From Bradyrhizobium prioriisuperbiae (GTDB taxonomy: Bacteria; Pseudomonadota; Alphaproteobacteria; Rhizobiales; Xanthobacteraceae): a DNA stretch of 64,000 bases. Positions 1 through 9,439 of the stretch are shown here, one piece after another; the stretch's first letter is position 1; the number at the start of each line of letters is the position of its first letter. Below the pieces are notes generated by a model. That model searched no databases and was not told the DNA's origin. It saw nothing but the letters and a program-made list of their open reading frames with translations. Position numbers and translations under genes: made by a program. The DNA is taken from assembly GCF_032397745.1 (NCBI RefSeq), contig NZ_CP135921.1, positions 5,072,501 to 5,136,500 on the forward strand, given 5' to 3'.

Positions 1-1
1 T

Positions 2-1045
2 GCCGAACTCGGCCTGCCGGTGATCGACGATCCCAATGGCCCGAGCAATGAGGGTGCGAGCCTCGCCAATCTCAATATGAGCAGCGGCCAACGCTGGAGC
101 GCGGCGCGCGGCTATCTGCGGGCGGTCGCGGAGCGATCCAACCTTGCGATCCGCACGCGGGCGCTCGCGATCGGCCTCGGCTTTGCCGCCGGACGCTGCG
201 TGTCGGTGCGCTGCATTGTCGGCCGCTCCATCAGGGAGATCCGCGCCGAGCGCGAGATCATCCTGGCGCTCGGCGCTATCGACACGCCGCGCCTGCTGCT
301 GATGTCGGGCATCGGCCCGCCTGATGACCTCAGGCGTCTCGGCGTGTCAGTGGTGCAGGCGCTGCCCGGCGTCGGCGAGAACCTGCAGGACCACCCGCTG
401 CTGATGGGGATCAATTTCCGCGCCAGGACCCCGCTCGGTCCGGTGCGCGACAACGGCGGCGGCAGCATGATGAACTGGAAGAGCCGGCCGGAGCTCGCCG
501 CGCCGGACCTTCATGCCTTCGTGGTGCAGGGCCCGCACGCGGGCGCCGAGATTGCGTCGGCCTATGATCTGTCCGGCGACGTCTTCGCGATCTCGCCGGG
601 GTTGATGCGCTCGGCGAGCGTCGGCCGGCTGCGGCTCCATAGTGCGGCGCCGGGAGGCCGCATCGACATCCAGCCGAATTTCCTCGCGGAGCCTGCCGAT
701 CTCGAAGCGCTGATCGCGGGCATCGATAGGGTGATGGATCTTGCGGCGACCTCGGCTTTCGCCAGTTCCGCCACTGGGCCGGCCGCGCCCGACCGGCGGC
801 TCACGCGTTCCGAGAAGGTCGCGTTCATCCGCAACAGTTGCGCCACGTTCTTCCACCCCTGCGGCACTTGCGCGATGGGCGGCGACGACCGCGCCGTGGT
901 GGATCCGCAGTTGCGGGTGCGCGGTATCGATGGCCTGCGCATCGCCGACGCCTCGGTGATCCCGATCATCCCGTCCTGCAACACCCATGCGCCGGTGGTG
1001 ATGATCGCCGAGCGTGCCGCAGACTTGATCCGGGCGGCGGCATGA
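2..1045 (+). CDS. GMC-family oxidoreductase (choline/alcohol dehydrogenase-like), C-terminal part
   Basis: Only the 3' part is present; the frame is open to the window edge, so the FAD-binding N-terminus is missing. About 347 residues remain. The GMC signature ALGAIDTPRLLLMSGIGP lies near residue 90, followed by GVGENLQDHP. The C-terminus has HPCGTCAMGG and the closing motif NTHAPVVMIAERAADLI. The family uses a His-His or His-Asn pair in these last two motifs to abstract the substrate hydroxyl proton; here the second residue appears to be His. The enzyme would oxidise an alcohol to an aldehyde with FAD. The substrate cannot be told. An amidohydrolase and a Rieske-like protein follow on the same strand, suggesting one catabolic operon. 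Confidence 0.9.
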   Translation, partial: AELGLPVIDDPNGPSNEGASLANLNMSSGQRWSAARGYLRAVAERSNLAIRTRALAIGLGFAAGRCVSVRCIVGRSIREIRAEREIILALGAIDTPRLLLMSGIGPPDDLRRLGVSVVQALPGVGENLQDHPLLMGINFRARTPLGPVRDNGGGSMMNWKSRPELAAPDLHAFVVQGPHAGAEIASAYDLSGDVFAISPGLMRSASVGRLRLHSAAPGGRIDIQPNFLAEPADLEALIAGIDRVMDLAATSAFASSATGPAAPDRRLTRSEKVAFIRNSCATFFHPCGTCAMGGDDRAVVDPQLRVRGIDGLRIADASVIPIIPSCNTHAPVVMIAERAADLIRAAA

Positions 1046-1097
1046 AACCTGCAGGGATCATCGCGACAGGAGCGCGCCGACAACGGGGACCGCAGAC

Positions 1098-2474
1098 GTG
1101 ACCGACAGGATCGTCGCCGCCGATTTCCTTCTCACCATGGAAGCGGACGACTGCGTCGTGACGGACGGCGCCGTGCTGGTGCGCGACGGGCGCATCGCAG
1201 GGATCGACACCAGGAACGCGCTGATCTCGGCGCATCCGGCGGCCGAGGTGAAATATTTGCGCGATTGCCTGATCATGCCGGGACTGGTGAATGCCCACAT
1301 GCATTCGGGGCTGCTGCGCGGCACCGCGGAGCACCTGCCGGTCTGGGACTGGCTGCGGCTTCACATCAACCCGATGCACCGGGTGTTGCAGCCGCAGGAG
1401 GCGGAAGCCGCGTCCTGGCTGTGCTACGCTGAGAGTGTCCTCAGCGGCACCACGACCCTGGTCGACATGTGGCGCTTCATGGACGGCAGCGCGCGCGCGG
1501 CCGAAGGCATCGGCAACCGCCTGGTTGCCGTGCCCTATGTCGGCGAGCATCCCGACTACAACTATTTCGATACGCTCGACGACAACGAGCGGATGATCGA
1601 GAACTGGCACGGCAAGGCCAATGGCCGCGTCGGTGTCTGGGTTGGCCTCGAGCATCTGTTCTATTCCGACGAGGCCGGCCAGCGCCGCGCCATCGAGATG
1701 GCGAAGCGCCATCGCACCGGCTTCCACACCCATTGCAGCGAAGCCTCGATCGAGGCCGCGGAGTTCGAGACGCGTTACGGCAAGCGCGCGATGTTCGCGC
1801 TGGACGATCTCGGCTTCTTCGAGACGCCGATGGCGATGATTGCCCACGCGGTCTGGCTCGACGACGGCGAGATCGATCTGCTGGCGCGCCGCAGCGTCTC
1901 GGTGGCGCACAATCCCGTCAGCAACATGAAGCTCGCCAGCGGCATCGCGCCGGTCGAGGCGATGCTTGCCGCCGGCGTCGCCGTTGGTCTAGGAACCGAC
2001 GGCGAAAAGGAGAACAACAACCTCGACATGTTCGAGGAGATGAAGACCGCGTCGCTGCTCGGCAAGCTTCGAGGTCTCGATGCCGCGGCGCTGGATTCAT
2101 GGAAAGCGCTGAGGATGGGGACCATCATGGGGGCCCGCGCCATCGGACTCGACCATGAGATCGGCTCGCTGGAGGTCGGCAAGAAGGCCGACTTGATCGC
2201 GGTTCGCACCGACACGCCGCGGATGACGCCGTTGTTCGGCGACGGCCCCTATTTCAATCTGCAGCACAATCTGGTCCATGCGGTGCGCGGCAGCGATGTC
2301 GCGCTGACCATGATCGACGGCGAGATTGTGGTCGAGGGCGGCGAACTGAAGACCGCCGATCTGCGCGCGCTGATCGATCATGCGCGCGCAGTGGCGCCGG
2401 GACTGTTCGCGCGCCGCGCGGCCTATCTTGCCGAACACGAACACGGTTCGGTGCAGTGGACCGGGCCGGCGTGA
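1098..2474 (+). CDS. Amidohydrolase, ATZ/TRZ (SsnA-like) deaminase/chlorohydrolase family
   Basis: 458 residues from a GTG start, 52 bases after the GMC gene. The metal-dependent hydrolase ligands are visible: the HxH of NAHMHSGLLRG near residue 70, H in GFHTHCSEA near 213, H in MIAHAVWLDDG near 250 and D in GLGTDGEKENNN near 300. This is the pattern of the ATZ/TRZ branch (guanine and 8-oxoguanine deaminase, S-adenosylhomocysteine deaminase, atrazine chlorohydrolase, SsnA). Such enzymes hydrolyse an amino or halogen substituent from a purine- or triazine-like ring in the cytoplasm. A heterocycle deaminase feeding the downstream glyoxylate genes is a reasonable inference, but the substrate is not readable from sequence. 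Confidence 0.88.
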   Translation: MTDRIVAADFLLTMEADDCVVTDGAVLVRDGRIAGIDTRNALISAHPAAEVKYLRDCLIMPGLVNAHMHSGLLRGTAEHLPVWDWLRLHINPMHRVLQPQEAEAASWLCYAESVLSGTTTLVDMWRFMDGSARAAEGIGNRLVAVPYVGEHPDYNYFDTLDDNERMIENWHGKANGRVGVWVGLEHLFYSDEAGQRRAIEMAKRHRTGFHTHCSEASIEAAEFETRYGKRAMFALDDLGFFETPMAMIAHAVWLDDGEIDLLARRSVSVAHNPVSNMKLASGIAPVEAMLAAGVAVGLGTDGEKENNNLDMFEEMKTASLLGKLRGLDAAALDSWKALRMGTIMGARAIGLDHEIGSLEVGKKADLIAVRTDTPRMTPLFGDGPYFNLQHNLVHAVRGSDVALTMIDGEIVVEGGELKTADLRALIDHARAVAPGLFARRAAYLAEHEHGSVQWTGPA

Positions 2475-2492
2475 CGCGAACAGGGAGGATGC

Positions 2493-3362
2493 ATGGCCAG
2501 GACCGACGACCCAGTGGCGCTCAACGACTGGTATGCGGTCGAGACATCGTCCGATGTCACGGCTGTTCTCCGCCGGACCCGGCTGCTCGGCCAGGACATC
2601 GTGCTGCGCCGCCAGGCCGACGGCACGCCGCTGGTGCAGGAAATTGATGCGTCAGGCCGTCTCGGTGCGGCGCTGCCGGTGCGCGAACGCTACGGCTGCC
2701 TGTGGACCACGCTGGGCGCGCCGCCGCGGGAGATTTTCGACATTCCCGAAGCGGCCGAACACGACCGCCGCTTCGTGATCTGCGGCTGGGTCAAGATGCG
2801 CGCGTCCGGGCCGCGCGTGGTCGAGAATTTTCTCGACATGGCGCATTTTCCATTCGTCCACGCCGACATTCTCGGCTCCGAGCCTCACACCGAAGTGCCT
2901 GTCTACGGCTACGAGATCCGCCGCGACGTCGATGAGGTCTGGGCCACCAACTGCCGGTTCTTCCAGCCGCGCATCGCGGTTACCGAAGAGGCAGGCGATT
3001 TTGTCCGGCTCACCTATCGTGTTCCCTCGCCATTCGCGGTGATGCTCTATCGCGTCTGCCCTTCGGCACCGTCGTGCCTCGACGCCATTGCGCTGTTCAT
3101 CCAGCCGATGGAGGAGGATCTCTGCCGCGCGCAGCCGGTGATGTTTCTGGTCGATAGCCAGTCGACGCACAACGATCTGCTCAAGTTCGAGCAGGTGATC
3201 TTCCTCCAGGATCGCATCATCGTGGAGAACCAGCGCCCGGTGCGGCTGCCGCTCGAGCCGCGCGCCGAAACACCGACCCGTGCCGACGGATCGTCGGTGG
3301 CCTATCGCCGCTGGCTCAAGGAAAAGGGACTGCGCTACGGCACGATTGCCGGTTCGCGGTGA
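2493..3362 (+). CDS. Rieske oxygenase-like protein lacking the Rieske [2Fe-2S] cluster
   Basis: 289 residues, 18 bases after the amidohydrolase gene. The catalytic half resembles VanA-type oxygenase alpha subunits: ENFLDMAHFPFVHADILG near residues 110-127 carries the D-x2-H-x4-H mononuclear-iron motif, and FLQDRIIVENQRP near 234 is typical of the family. The N-terminal part has DIVLRRQADGTP running almost directly into LPVRERYGCLW. The C-x-H...C-x2-H Rieske motif that normally lies between them is absent, and no frame break explains this. Typical members are about 340-350 residues. Without the cluster it could not accept electrons by the usual route, so it may be a non-oxygenase relative, a partner subunit or an inactive protein. 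The stretch to 3615 holds only a degenerate palindromic-repeat-like sequence. Confidence 0.8.
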   Translation: MARTDDPVALNDWYAVETSSDVTAVLRRTRLLGQDIVLRRQADGTPLVQEIDASGRLGAALPVRERYGCLWTTLGAPPREIFDIPEAAEHDRRFVICGWVKMRASGPRVVENFLDMAHFPFVHADILGSEPHTEVPVYGYEIRRDVDEVWATNCRFFQPRIAVTEEAGDFVRLTYRVPSPFAVMLYRVCPSAPSCLDAIALFIQPMEEDLCRAQPVMFLVDSQSTHNDLLKFEQVIFLQDRIIVENQRPVRLPLEPRAETPTRADGSSVAYRRWLKEKGLRYGTIAGSR

Positions 3363-3615
3363 CCGGCGGAGCGTGGCACTTACCTCGTCATGGCCGGGGG
3401 ACGAGCCATGGCGGCTGAGGGTGTCGCAGCGCCTCGCCCTGTCCAGCCGAGCGTCTTCCTGCGTGCCCATTCCACGCTCGTTCGCGGCCTAACCGCTTGA
3501 GCAGATAATGCTTTCCATATCTCTGCCGCATCGTGGGAAACAAAACCGGGGCGATTGAGAACGGCCTCGCATACGCCGATGCTGCAACTCCGACAACAAC
3601 TTATCGGAGTGGGCC

Positions 3616-5373
3616 ATGGCCAGGATGCGAGCAGTCGATGCGGCGGTGCGGGTTCTTGAAAAGGAAGGCATCTCCTGCGCATTCGGCGTGCCGGGGGCTG
3701 CGATCAATCCGCTGTATTCGGCGCTGAAGGCGCGGGGATCGATCCGCCACGTGCTGGCGCGCCATGTCGAGGGCGCCTCGCACATGGCGGAGGGTTACAC
3801 CCGCGCAGTGGCCGGCAATATCGGCGTCTGCATCGGCACTTCGGGGCCGGCCGGCACCGACATGATCACCGGATTGTATTCGGCGCAGGCGGATTCGATC
3901 CCGATCCTGTGCATTACCGGCCAGGCGCCGCGCGCAAAACTCTACAAGGAGGATTTCCAGGCCGTCGACATCGAGTCGATCGCCAAGCCCGTCACCAAAT
4001 GGGCCGTCACGGTGCGCGAACCGGCGCTGGTGCCGATGGTGCTGCAGCAGGCGTTTCATGTGATGCGCTCGGGCCGGCCGGGCCCGGTGCTGGTCGACCT
4101 GCCGATCGACGTGCAGCTCGCCGAGATCGAATTCGATGAAGACACCTATGCGTCGCTGCCGGTCTACAAGCCGCGCGCGACACGCAAGCAGATCGAGAAA
4201 GCACTCGATATGCTGGAAGCGGCCGAGCGGCCGCTGATCGTGGCCGGCGGCGGCATCATCAATGCGGATGCGTCGGCTGAGCTGATCGAGTTCGCCGAAC
4301 TCACCGGCATTCCGGTGATCCCGACCCTGATGGGGTGGGGCGCCATTCCCGACGATCATCCGCTGATGGCCGGAATGTGCGGCCTGCAGACCAGCCATCG
4401 TTATGGTAACGCCACGCTGCTGGCATCCGACTTCGTCATCGGCATCGGCAACCGCTGGGCCAACCGTCACACCGGCTCGGTCGAGGTCTACACCAAGGGC
4501 CGCAAGTTCATCCATGTCGATATCGAGCCGACGCAAATCGGTCGGGTGTTCGGCCCTGACTTAGGCATCGTCTCCGATGCGCACGCGGCCCTGACGCTGT
4601 TCATCGAGGTGGCGCGCGAGCGGCAGAAAGCGCGGAAGCTGAAAGACCGCAGCGCCTGGGCGCGGGAGTGCGGCGAGCGCAAGGCCAGCATGCTGCGCAG
4701 GACCCATTTCGACCAGGTGCCGCTGAAGCCGCAGCGTGTCTATGAGGAAATGAACGCCGCGTTCGGCCGTGACGCTTGTTACGTCACTGCGATCGGTCTC
4801 TCGCAGATCGCCGGCGGTCAGTTGCTCAACGTCTATCACCCCAGGCACTGGATCAATTGCGGCCAGGCCGGCCCGCTCGGCTGGACCTTGCCGGCGGCGC
4901 TCGGCGTGCGCGCGGCGTGCCCGGACAAGAAGATCGTGGCGCTGTCGGGCGATTACGACTTCCAGTTCCTGATCGAGGAGCTCGCCGTCGGTGCCCAGCA
5001 CAAGCTGCCTTATCTGCATGTGGTGGTGAACAACTCTTATCTCGGCCTGATCCGCCAGGCGCAGCGCGGCTTCAATATGGATTTCGAGGTGAGCCTCGCG
5101 TTCGAGAACATCAATGCGCCGGATACCGGCGGTTACGGCGTCGATCATGTCGCGGTGGCTGAAGGCCTGGGATGCAAGGCGGTGCGGGTGCGCAGTCCCA
5201 ACGAGTTCAAGGACGCCTTCGCCCGCGCCGAGGCGCTGATGCAGGAGCACCAGGTGCCGGTGGTGATCGAGTTCATCCTTGAGCGCGTCACCAACATCCC
5301 GATGGGCCTGGAGATCGACGGCATCAATGAGTTCGAGGAAGCGCCGAAGCCCGCGCTGGTGCCGGCGGAGTAG
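3616..5373 (+). CDS. gcl: Glyoxylate carboligase (tartronate-semialdehyde synthase)
   Basis: 585 residues, matching the family length and recognisable end to end against E. coli Gcl as I remember it. It condenses two glyoxylates to tartronate semialdehyde and CO2 using thiamine diphosphate and FAD. The N-terminal [14 protein letters not shown] segment has Val51 where most ThDP enzymes have the catalytic Glu, a hallmark of this enzyme. The ThDP/Mg motif is [17 protein letters not shown] near residue 455, with [10 protein letters not shown] downstream. The ATG is preceded by GGAGTGGGCC. It heads the glyoxylate assimilation block gcl-hyi-glxR. No glycerate kinase gene is visible here. Confidence 0.97.
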   Translation: MARMRAVDAAVRVLEKEGISCAFGVPGAAINPLYSALKARGSIRHVLARHVEGASHMAEGYTRAVAGNIGVCIGTSGPAGTDMITGLYSAQADSIPILCITGQAPRAKLYKEDFQAVDIESIAKPVTKWAVTVREPALVPMVLQQAFHVMRSGRPGPVLVDLPIDVQLAEIEFDEDTYASLPVYKPRATRKQIEKALDMLEAAERPLIVAGGGIINADASAELIEFAELTGIPVIPTLMGWGAIPDDHPLMAGMCGLQTSHRYGNATLLASDFVIGIGNRWANRHTGSVEVYTKGRKFIHVDIEPTQIGRVFGPDLGIVSDAHAALTLFIEVARERQKARKLKDRSAWARECGERKASMLRRTHFDQVPLKPQRVYEEMNAAFGRDACYVTAIGLSQIAGGQLLNVYHPRHWINCGQAGPLGWTLPAALGVRAACPDKKIVALSGDYDFQFLIEELAVGAQHKLPYLHVVVNNSYLGLIRQAQRGFNMDFEVSLAFENINAPDTGGYGVDHVAVAEGLGCKAVRVRSPNEFKDAFARAEALMQEHQVPVVIEFILERVTNIPMGLEIDGINEFEEAPKPALVPAE

Positions 5374-5410
5374 TTGGGGAGGGGCGAGATGCTCCTCCAC
5401 CCACCACTGT

Positions 5411-5545
5411 CATCACCGGGCTTGTCCCCAGCGACTTGGCTGCGCCAAGTCGCAGTGATCACGCTTAGGAGGGCACTGCGTCCCTAAGCGAGGTTGTTAC
5501 CGCGACTTCGGCGAAGCCGAAGTCGCTGAGGACAAGCCCGGCAAC
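5411..5545. repeat. Composite palindromic intergenic repeat, copy 1 (gcl-hyi gap)
   Basis: Outer arms CCGGGCTTGTCC (5416-5427) and GGACAAGCCCGG (5530-5541) enclose three further hairpins: GCGACTTGGC/GCCAAGTCGC (5431-5453), CGCTTAGG/CCTAAGCG (5462-5490) and GCGACTTCGGC/GCCGAAGTCGC (5502-5526). The whole could fold as a branched cruciform. A related unit lies after hyi. Confidence 0.85.
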
Positions 5546-5587
5546 GACAACGAAAATTCGCACTTCGGACATAGAAGGACACCACCC

Positions 5588-6370
5588 GTGCCGAAATTCG
5601 CCGCCAACCTCACCATGCTGTTCAGCGAGCTGCCGTTCGTCGAGCGTTTCGCTGCCGCCAAGCACGCCGGCTTCTCCGGCGTCGAGTATCTGTTTCCCTA
5701 TGAGTTCGAGAAGGCGGTGCTGGCCGAGCAGTTGCAGCAACACGGGCTGACCCAGGTGCTGCACAATCTGCCGGCGGGACGCTGGGCGGACGGAGAGCGT
5801 GGCATTGCGATCCTGCCCGATCGCCTGCTGGAATTCCGCGACGGTGTCGAGCGCGCTATCGATTACGCCAGGGCGCTGGATTGCCGTCAGCTCAATTGTC
5901 TGGTGGGCATTGCGCCTGAGGGATCCGACAAGGCCCAGCTCAAAGAGGTGCTGGTGAAAAATCTGCGGTATGCCGCGGCCGCGCTGGCGAAGGAGCGCAT
6001 CAGGCTGCTGATCGAACCGATCAACACCCGTGACATTCCCGGCTTCTCCCTCACCGGCACGGCGCAGGCCGCTGATATCATCGCCGAGGTCGGTTCGGAC
6101 AATCTCTTCATCCAGTACGACATTTACCACATGCAGGTGATGGAGGGCGACATCGCGCCCACCCTGAAGAAGCACCTCAATCGCATTGCGCACGTGCAAC
6201 TCGCCGACAATCCCGGCCGCAACGAACCCGGCACCGGCGAGATCAACTATCCGTTTCTGTTCCGCTATCTCGACGAGATCGGCTACCGCGGCTGGATCGG
6301 CTGCGAATACAAGCCGAAGACCACCACCACCGAAAGCCTCGGCTGGTACGCGCCGATGGCTGCGGAGTGA
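5588..6370 (+). CDS. hyi: Hydroxypyruvate isomerase
   Basis: 260 residues from a GTG start, with GAAGGACACCACCC just upstream. It is a TIM-barrel xylose-isomerase-like protein that interconverts tartronate semialdehyde and hydroxypyruvate. Recognisable segments are the N-terminal FAANLTMLFSELPF, LNCLVG near residue 100, LIEPINTRDIPGF near 143, QYDIYHMQVMEG near 180 and GCEYKP near 239. Length and order fit Hyi. It sits between gcl and glxR, which use or make the same three-carbon intermediates. Palindromic repeats occupy both flanks and could shape mRNA ends within the operon. Confidence 0.95.
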   Translation: MPKFAANLTMLFSELPFVERFAAAKHAGFSGVEYLFPYEFEKAVLAEQLQQHGLTQVLHNLPAGRWADGERGIAILPDRLLEFRDGVERAIDYARALDCRQLNCLVGIAPEGSDKAQLKEVLVKNLRYAAAALAKERIRLLIEPINTRDIPGFSLTGTAQAADIIAEVGSDNLFIQYDIYHMQVMEGDIAPTLKKHLNRIAHVQLADNPGRNEPGTGEINYPFLFRYLDEIGYRGWIGCEYKPKTTTTESLGWYAPMAAE

Positions 6371-6395
6371 AACGACGCGCCACTTTCTCCTGTCG

Positions 6396-6471
6396 TTGCC
6401 GGACTTGTTCCGGCAACCCCGCTTAGGGGCGCACTGCCTCCCTAAGCGGGATCACCGGGACAAGCCCGGTG
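6396..6471. repeat. Composite palindromic intergenic repeat, copy 2 (hyi-glxR gap)
   Basis: Three hairpins in series: TTGCCGG/CCGGCAA (6396-6416), CCCGCTTAGG/CCTAAGCGGG (6418-6450) and CACCGGG/CCCGGTG (6453-6471). The central CGCTTAGG stem is shared with copy 1, and the ACTTGT/ACAAG spacers mark both as one repeat family. Confidence 0.85.
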
Positions 6472-6536
6472 ATGACACAGAGGGTGGAGTGTCGGCTTGC
6501 GCGATCGATTGACTCTCAATTCAAAGGAAAATCACA

Positions 6537-7424
6537 ATGAGCAATCTCGGCTTTATCGGCCTCGGCATCATGGGGCGCCCGATGGCGGGGCATCTTCTAG
6601 CGGCGGGACATCGCTTGGTGGTGCATGACGTCAATCCCGTGCCCGACGACCTGCTGAAGGCAGGTGCGACGGCGGCCAAGTCAGGCAAGGACGTGGCGGA
6701 GCAGTCCGACATCATTTTCATCATGGTGCCGGATACCCCGCATGTGAATGCCGTGCTGTTCGACAAGGGCGGCGTGGCCGAGGGGGTCAAGGCGGGCAAG
6801 ATCGTGGTCGACATGAGCTCGATCTCGCCGTTGGCGACCAAGGAGTTCGCCAAGGCGATCAACGCGCGTGGCGCGGATTATCTCGACGCGCCGGTGTCGG
6901 GTGGCGAGGTCGGCGCCAAGGCGGCGTCGCTCACCATCATGGTGGGCGGCCCCGAGAACGCGTTCAACACCGTGAAGCCGCTGTTCGAGAAGATGGGCAA
7001 GAACGTTACGCTTGTCGGTGGCAATGGCGATGGCCAGACCACCAAGGTGGCGAACCAGATCATTGTCGCGCTGACCATCGAAGCGGTTGGCGAGGCGCTG
7101 TTGTTCGCTTCCAAGGCCGGCGCCGATCCCGCGCTGGTGCGCCAGGCCCTGATGGGCGGGTTTGCCTCCTCGCGCATCCTTGAAGTGCATGGCGAGCGCA
7201 TGGTGAAGCGCAATTTCGAGCCGGGTTTCCGTATCGAGCTGCACCAGAAAGATCTCAATTTGGCTCTGGACGGTGCACGCGCACTGGGCTTGGCGTTGCC
7301 GGCGACCGCAATGGCGCAGCAGCTGTTCAATGCCTGTGCCGCGCAGGGCGGCAAGGCCTGGGATCACTCGGCGATGGTGAAGGCGCTGGAGCTTGCTGCC
7401 GGGCACGAGATTGCGAAGGCGTGA
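6537..7424 (+). CDS. glxR: Tartronate semialdehyde reductase (2-hydroxy-3-oxopropionate reductase)
   Basis: 295 residues of the beta-hydroxyacid dehydrogenase family. It reduces tartronate semialdehyde to D-glycerate with NAD(P)H. The Rossmann motif GFIGLGIMGRPMAGHL is at residues 5-20, the substrate-binding DAPVSGGEVGAKAASL near 119-134, and the catalytic-lysine region GDGQTTKVANQ near 163-173. The ATG follows AAAGGAAAATCACA. It closes the glyoxylate-to-glycerate sequence begun by gcl. GlxR and the related GarR have the same reaction, so the symbol rests on the gcl-hyi context. Confidence 0.94.
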   Translation: MSNLGFIGLGIMGRPMAGHLLAAGHRLVVHDVNPVPDDLLKAGATAAKSGKDVAEQSDIIFIMVPDTPHVNAVLFDKGGVAEGVKAGKIVVDMSSISPLATKEFAKAINARGADYLDAPVSGGEVGAKAASLTIMVGGPENAFNTVKPLFEKMGKNVTLVGGNGDGQTTKVANQIIVALTIEAVGEALLFASKAGADPALVRQALMGGFASSRILEVHGERMVKRNFEPGFRIELHQKDLNLALDGARALGLALPATAMAQQLFNACAAQGGKAWDHSAMVKALELAAGHEIAKA

Positions 7425-7569
7425 GGCGTCACGCTGTCGTTTCGGCCCGGCGGATGGCATGACAATCCCCGGGTGACCACATCCGCGAGCATTCGATTGA
7501 TCCCCCCGGTCGAACAGATGCTCGCGGATGTTTTTTGAACGCATTGATTGCCGCGAAGGAATATTGACC

Positions 7570-9048
7570 GTGCGCCGTTCTCGAAACGCCAAAATCGTCG
7601 CGACGCTGGGACCGTCGAGCTCGTCGCCGGAGATGATCCGCTCGCTGTTTGAGGCCGGAGTCGACATGTTCCGGCTGAACTTCAGCCACGGCAGCCATGA
7701 GGATCACCGCGCGCGGTTCGAGATCATCCGCAAGCTGGAGCAGGAGGTCGGGCGTCCGGTCGGCATCCTGATGGACCTGCAGGGGCCGAAGCTGCGGGTC
7801 GGCAAGTTTGCTGACGGTCCGATCGTGCTGCGCAGCGGCGAGTCCTTCCGGCTCGATCTGGAGTCCGGTCTGGGCGACCAGCGCCGCGTCTCGCTGCCGC
7901 ACCCGGAGATTTTTGCGGCATTGAAGCCCGGCACCAGCTTGTTGCTCGACGACGGCAAGATTGCGCTTGAGGTCGGCGCCTGCGGGCCGGACTTCGCCGA
8001 GACCCGTGTCGTGGTCGGTGGCAAATTGTCCGAGCACAAGGGCATCAATGTTCCCAGCGTCATCCTGCCGATGTCGCCGTTCACCACCCGTGATCGCCGC
8101 GATCTCGCCTTTGGGCTCGAGATGGGCGCTGATTGGGTGGCGCTGTCGTTCGTGCAGCGCCATGAAGATATCGAGGAAGCGCGGGGCCTGATCGGTGATC
8201 GTGCGCTGATCATGGCGAAACTGGAAAAGCCGGCGGCGATTCACAATCTCGATGCCATCGTGGCATTGGCCGACGGCATCATGGTGGCGCGCGGCGATCT
8301 CGGCGTCGAGATGCCGCCGGAGCAAGTGCCGGTGATCCAGCGCCGCATCGTGCGTGCCTGTCACCGCGAGGGCAAGCCGGTGGTGGTGGCGACACAAATG
8401 CTGGAATCGATGACCAGCTCACCGGTGCCGACCCGCGCGGAAGCCTCCGACGTCGCCACCGCGATCTATGAAGGCACCGATGCGGTGATGCTGTCGGCGG
8501 AGTCCGCCAGCGGGCAGTATCCGCGCGAAGCGGTGACGATGATGCATTCCATCATCCAGGGCGTCGAGGCGGACCCGCATTACCGGGTGCTGGCGGACGC
8601 CCAGCACGAGGAGGCCCGCACGACCCATGCCGATGCCATCTGCCGCGCGCTGCGCCATGTGGCACGGCAGATTTCCGCCAAGGCCACCATCACCTACACC
8701 AGCTCCGGCTTCACCAGCATCCGTGCTGCCCGCGAGCGGCCGGTGGCGCCGATTCTCTCGATCACGCCCTCGATCGCCACCGCACGACGGCTGACGCCGG
8801 TGTGGGGCATTCATTCCGTGGTGATCGACAGCGAGATCGAAGATGAAGCGTCGATGACACGGGTCGCCTGTGAAACGGCGCTGTCCCAGCGCTTCGGCGC
8901 GCCCGGCGACAACATCGTGATCACCGCCGGCATCCCGTTCGGCCAGCCCGGCACCACCAACCTGCTGCGGATTGTCGCGCTGCCGGAGAGGCCGCCTGCA
9001 CTGAATGGCGACGGATGGAACGGGAACGGGCAGAGCTTCAGCGTTTGA
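7570..9048 (+). CDS. pyk: Pyruvate kinase
   Basis: 492 residues from the GTG at 7570. That start gives the usual N-terminus RRSRNAKIVATLGPSS and has GAAGGA at 7556-7561, 8 bases upstream; the in-frame ATG at 7528 would add 14 unlikely residues. Family motifs are FRLNFSHGSHEDH, MDLQGPKLRVG, IMAKLEKPAAIHNLD (catalytic Lys region, near 220), MVARGDLGVEMP and ATQMLESM. It makes pyruvate and ATP from phosphoenolpyruvate and drains the glycerate formed by the preceding genes. The 145 bases before it hold an imperfect inverted repeat around CATCCGCGAGCATTCGA and TCGAACAGATGCTCGCGGATG (7480-7529), a candidate hairpin. Confidence 0.96.
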   Translation: MRRSRNAKIVATLGPSSSSPEMIRSLFEAGVDMFRLNFSHGSHEDHRARFEIIRKLEQEVGRPVGILMDLQGPKLRVGKFADGPIVLRSGESFRLDLESGLGDQRRVSLPHPEIFAALKPGTSLLLDDGKIALEVGACGPDFAETRVVVGGKLSEHKGINVPSVILPMSPFTTRDRRDLAFGLEMGADWVALSFVQRHEDIEEARGLIGDRALIMAKLEKPAAIHNLDAIVALADGIMVARGDLGVEMPPEQVPVIQRRIVRACHREGKPVVVATQMLESMTSSPVPTRAEASDVATAIYEGTDAVMLSAESASGQYPREAVTMMHSIIQGVEADPHYRVLADAQHEEARTTHADAICRALRHVARQISAKATITYTSSGFTSIRAARERPVAPILSITPSIATARRLTPVWGIHSVVIDSEIEDEASMTRVACETALSQRFGAPGDNIVITAGIPFGQPGTTNLLRIVALPERPPALNGDGWNGNGQSFSV

Positions 9049-9160
9049 CACCGGGCTCCTCTGTCGCGGTGTCGTGCGATACGGCGATGTCCGACTCGCC
9101 TGGTTCGGTTGCAACGCGGAGCGGCGATATAGCTCTCGCGGTCCGCGATCGATTATTCAA

Positions 9161-9439
9161 TCAGAACTGCGACGGTGCACGCTGCTTGCGCTGCCCGTAC
9201 CGGGTCATGCCACGCGGCTTGTACACCGACAGCACGGTGAGCACGATCAACACCAGCACGGCGGAAATGGAGGCAGTTACGATCAATAGTTGCTGATTTT
9301 GGATGTCGGCATTGAATGCCTTCGACGTTGCCGCCACACCGGCCAGGAGTTCAATCGGCCGAATGTGTATCAGTGAGATGACGGTGGCAAAAATGCTCGG
9401 CCAATGTTGGCCGATCGACTTTCTACGCCCACTACACAA
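9161..9439 (-). pseudogene. Fragment of a small membrane-protein gene
   Basis: Open frame of 92 codons. The last 70 or so residues look like a real protein tail: a hydrophobic segment LLIVTASISAVLVLIVLTVL followed by a basic tail SVYKPRGMTRYGQRKQ. The first 20 or so codons overlap, on the opposite strand, the start of a decayed TetR gene that is clearly readable from about 9378. The N-terminus is therefore probably not original and the reading frame may be a 3' gene fragment fused at a deletion point near 9370. I do not recognise a specific family and assign no function. Confidence 0.4.
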
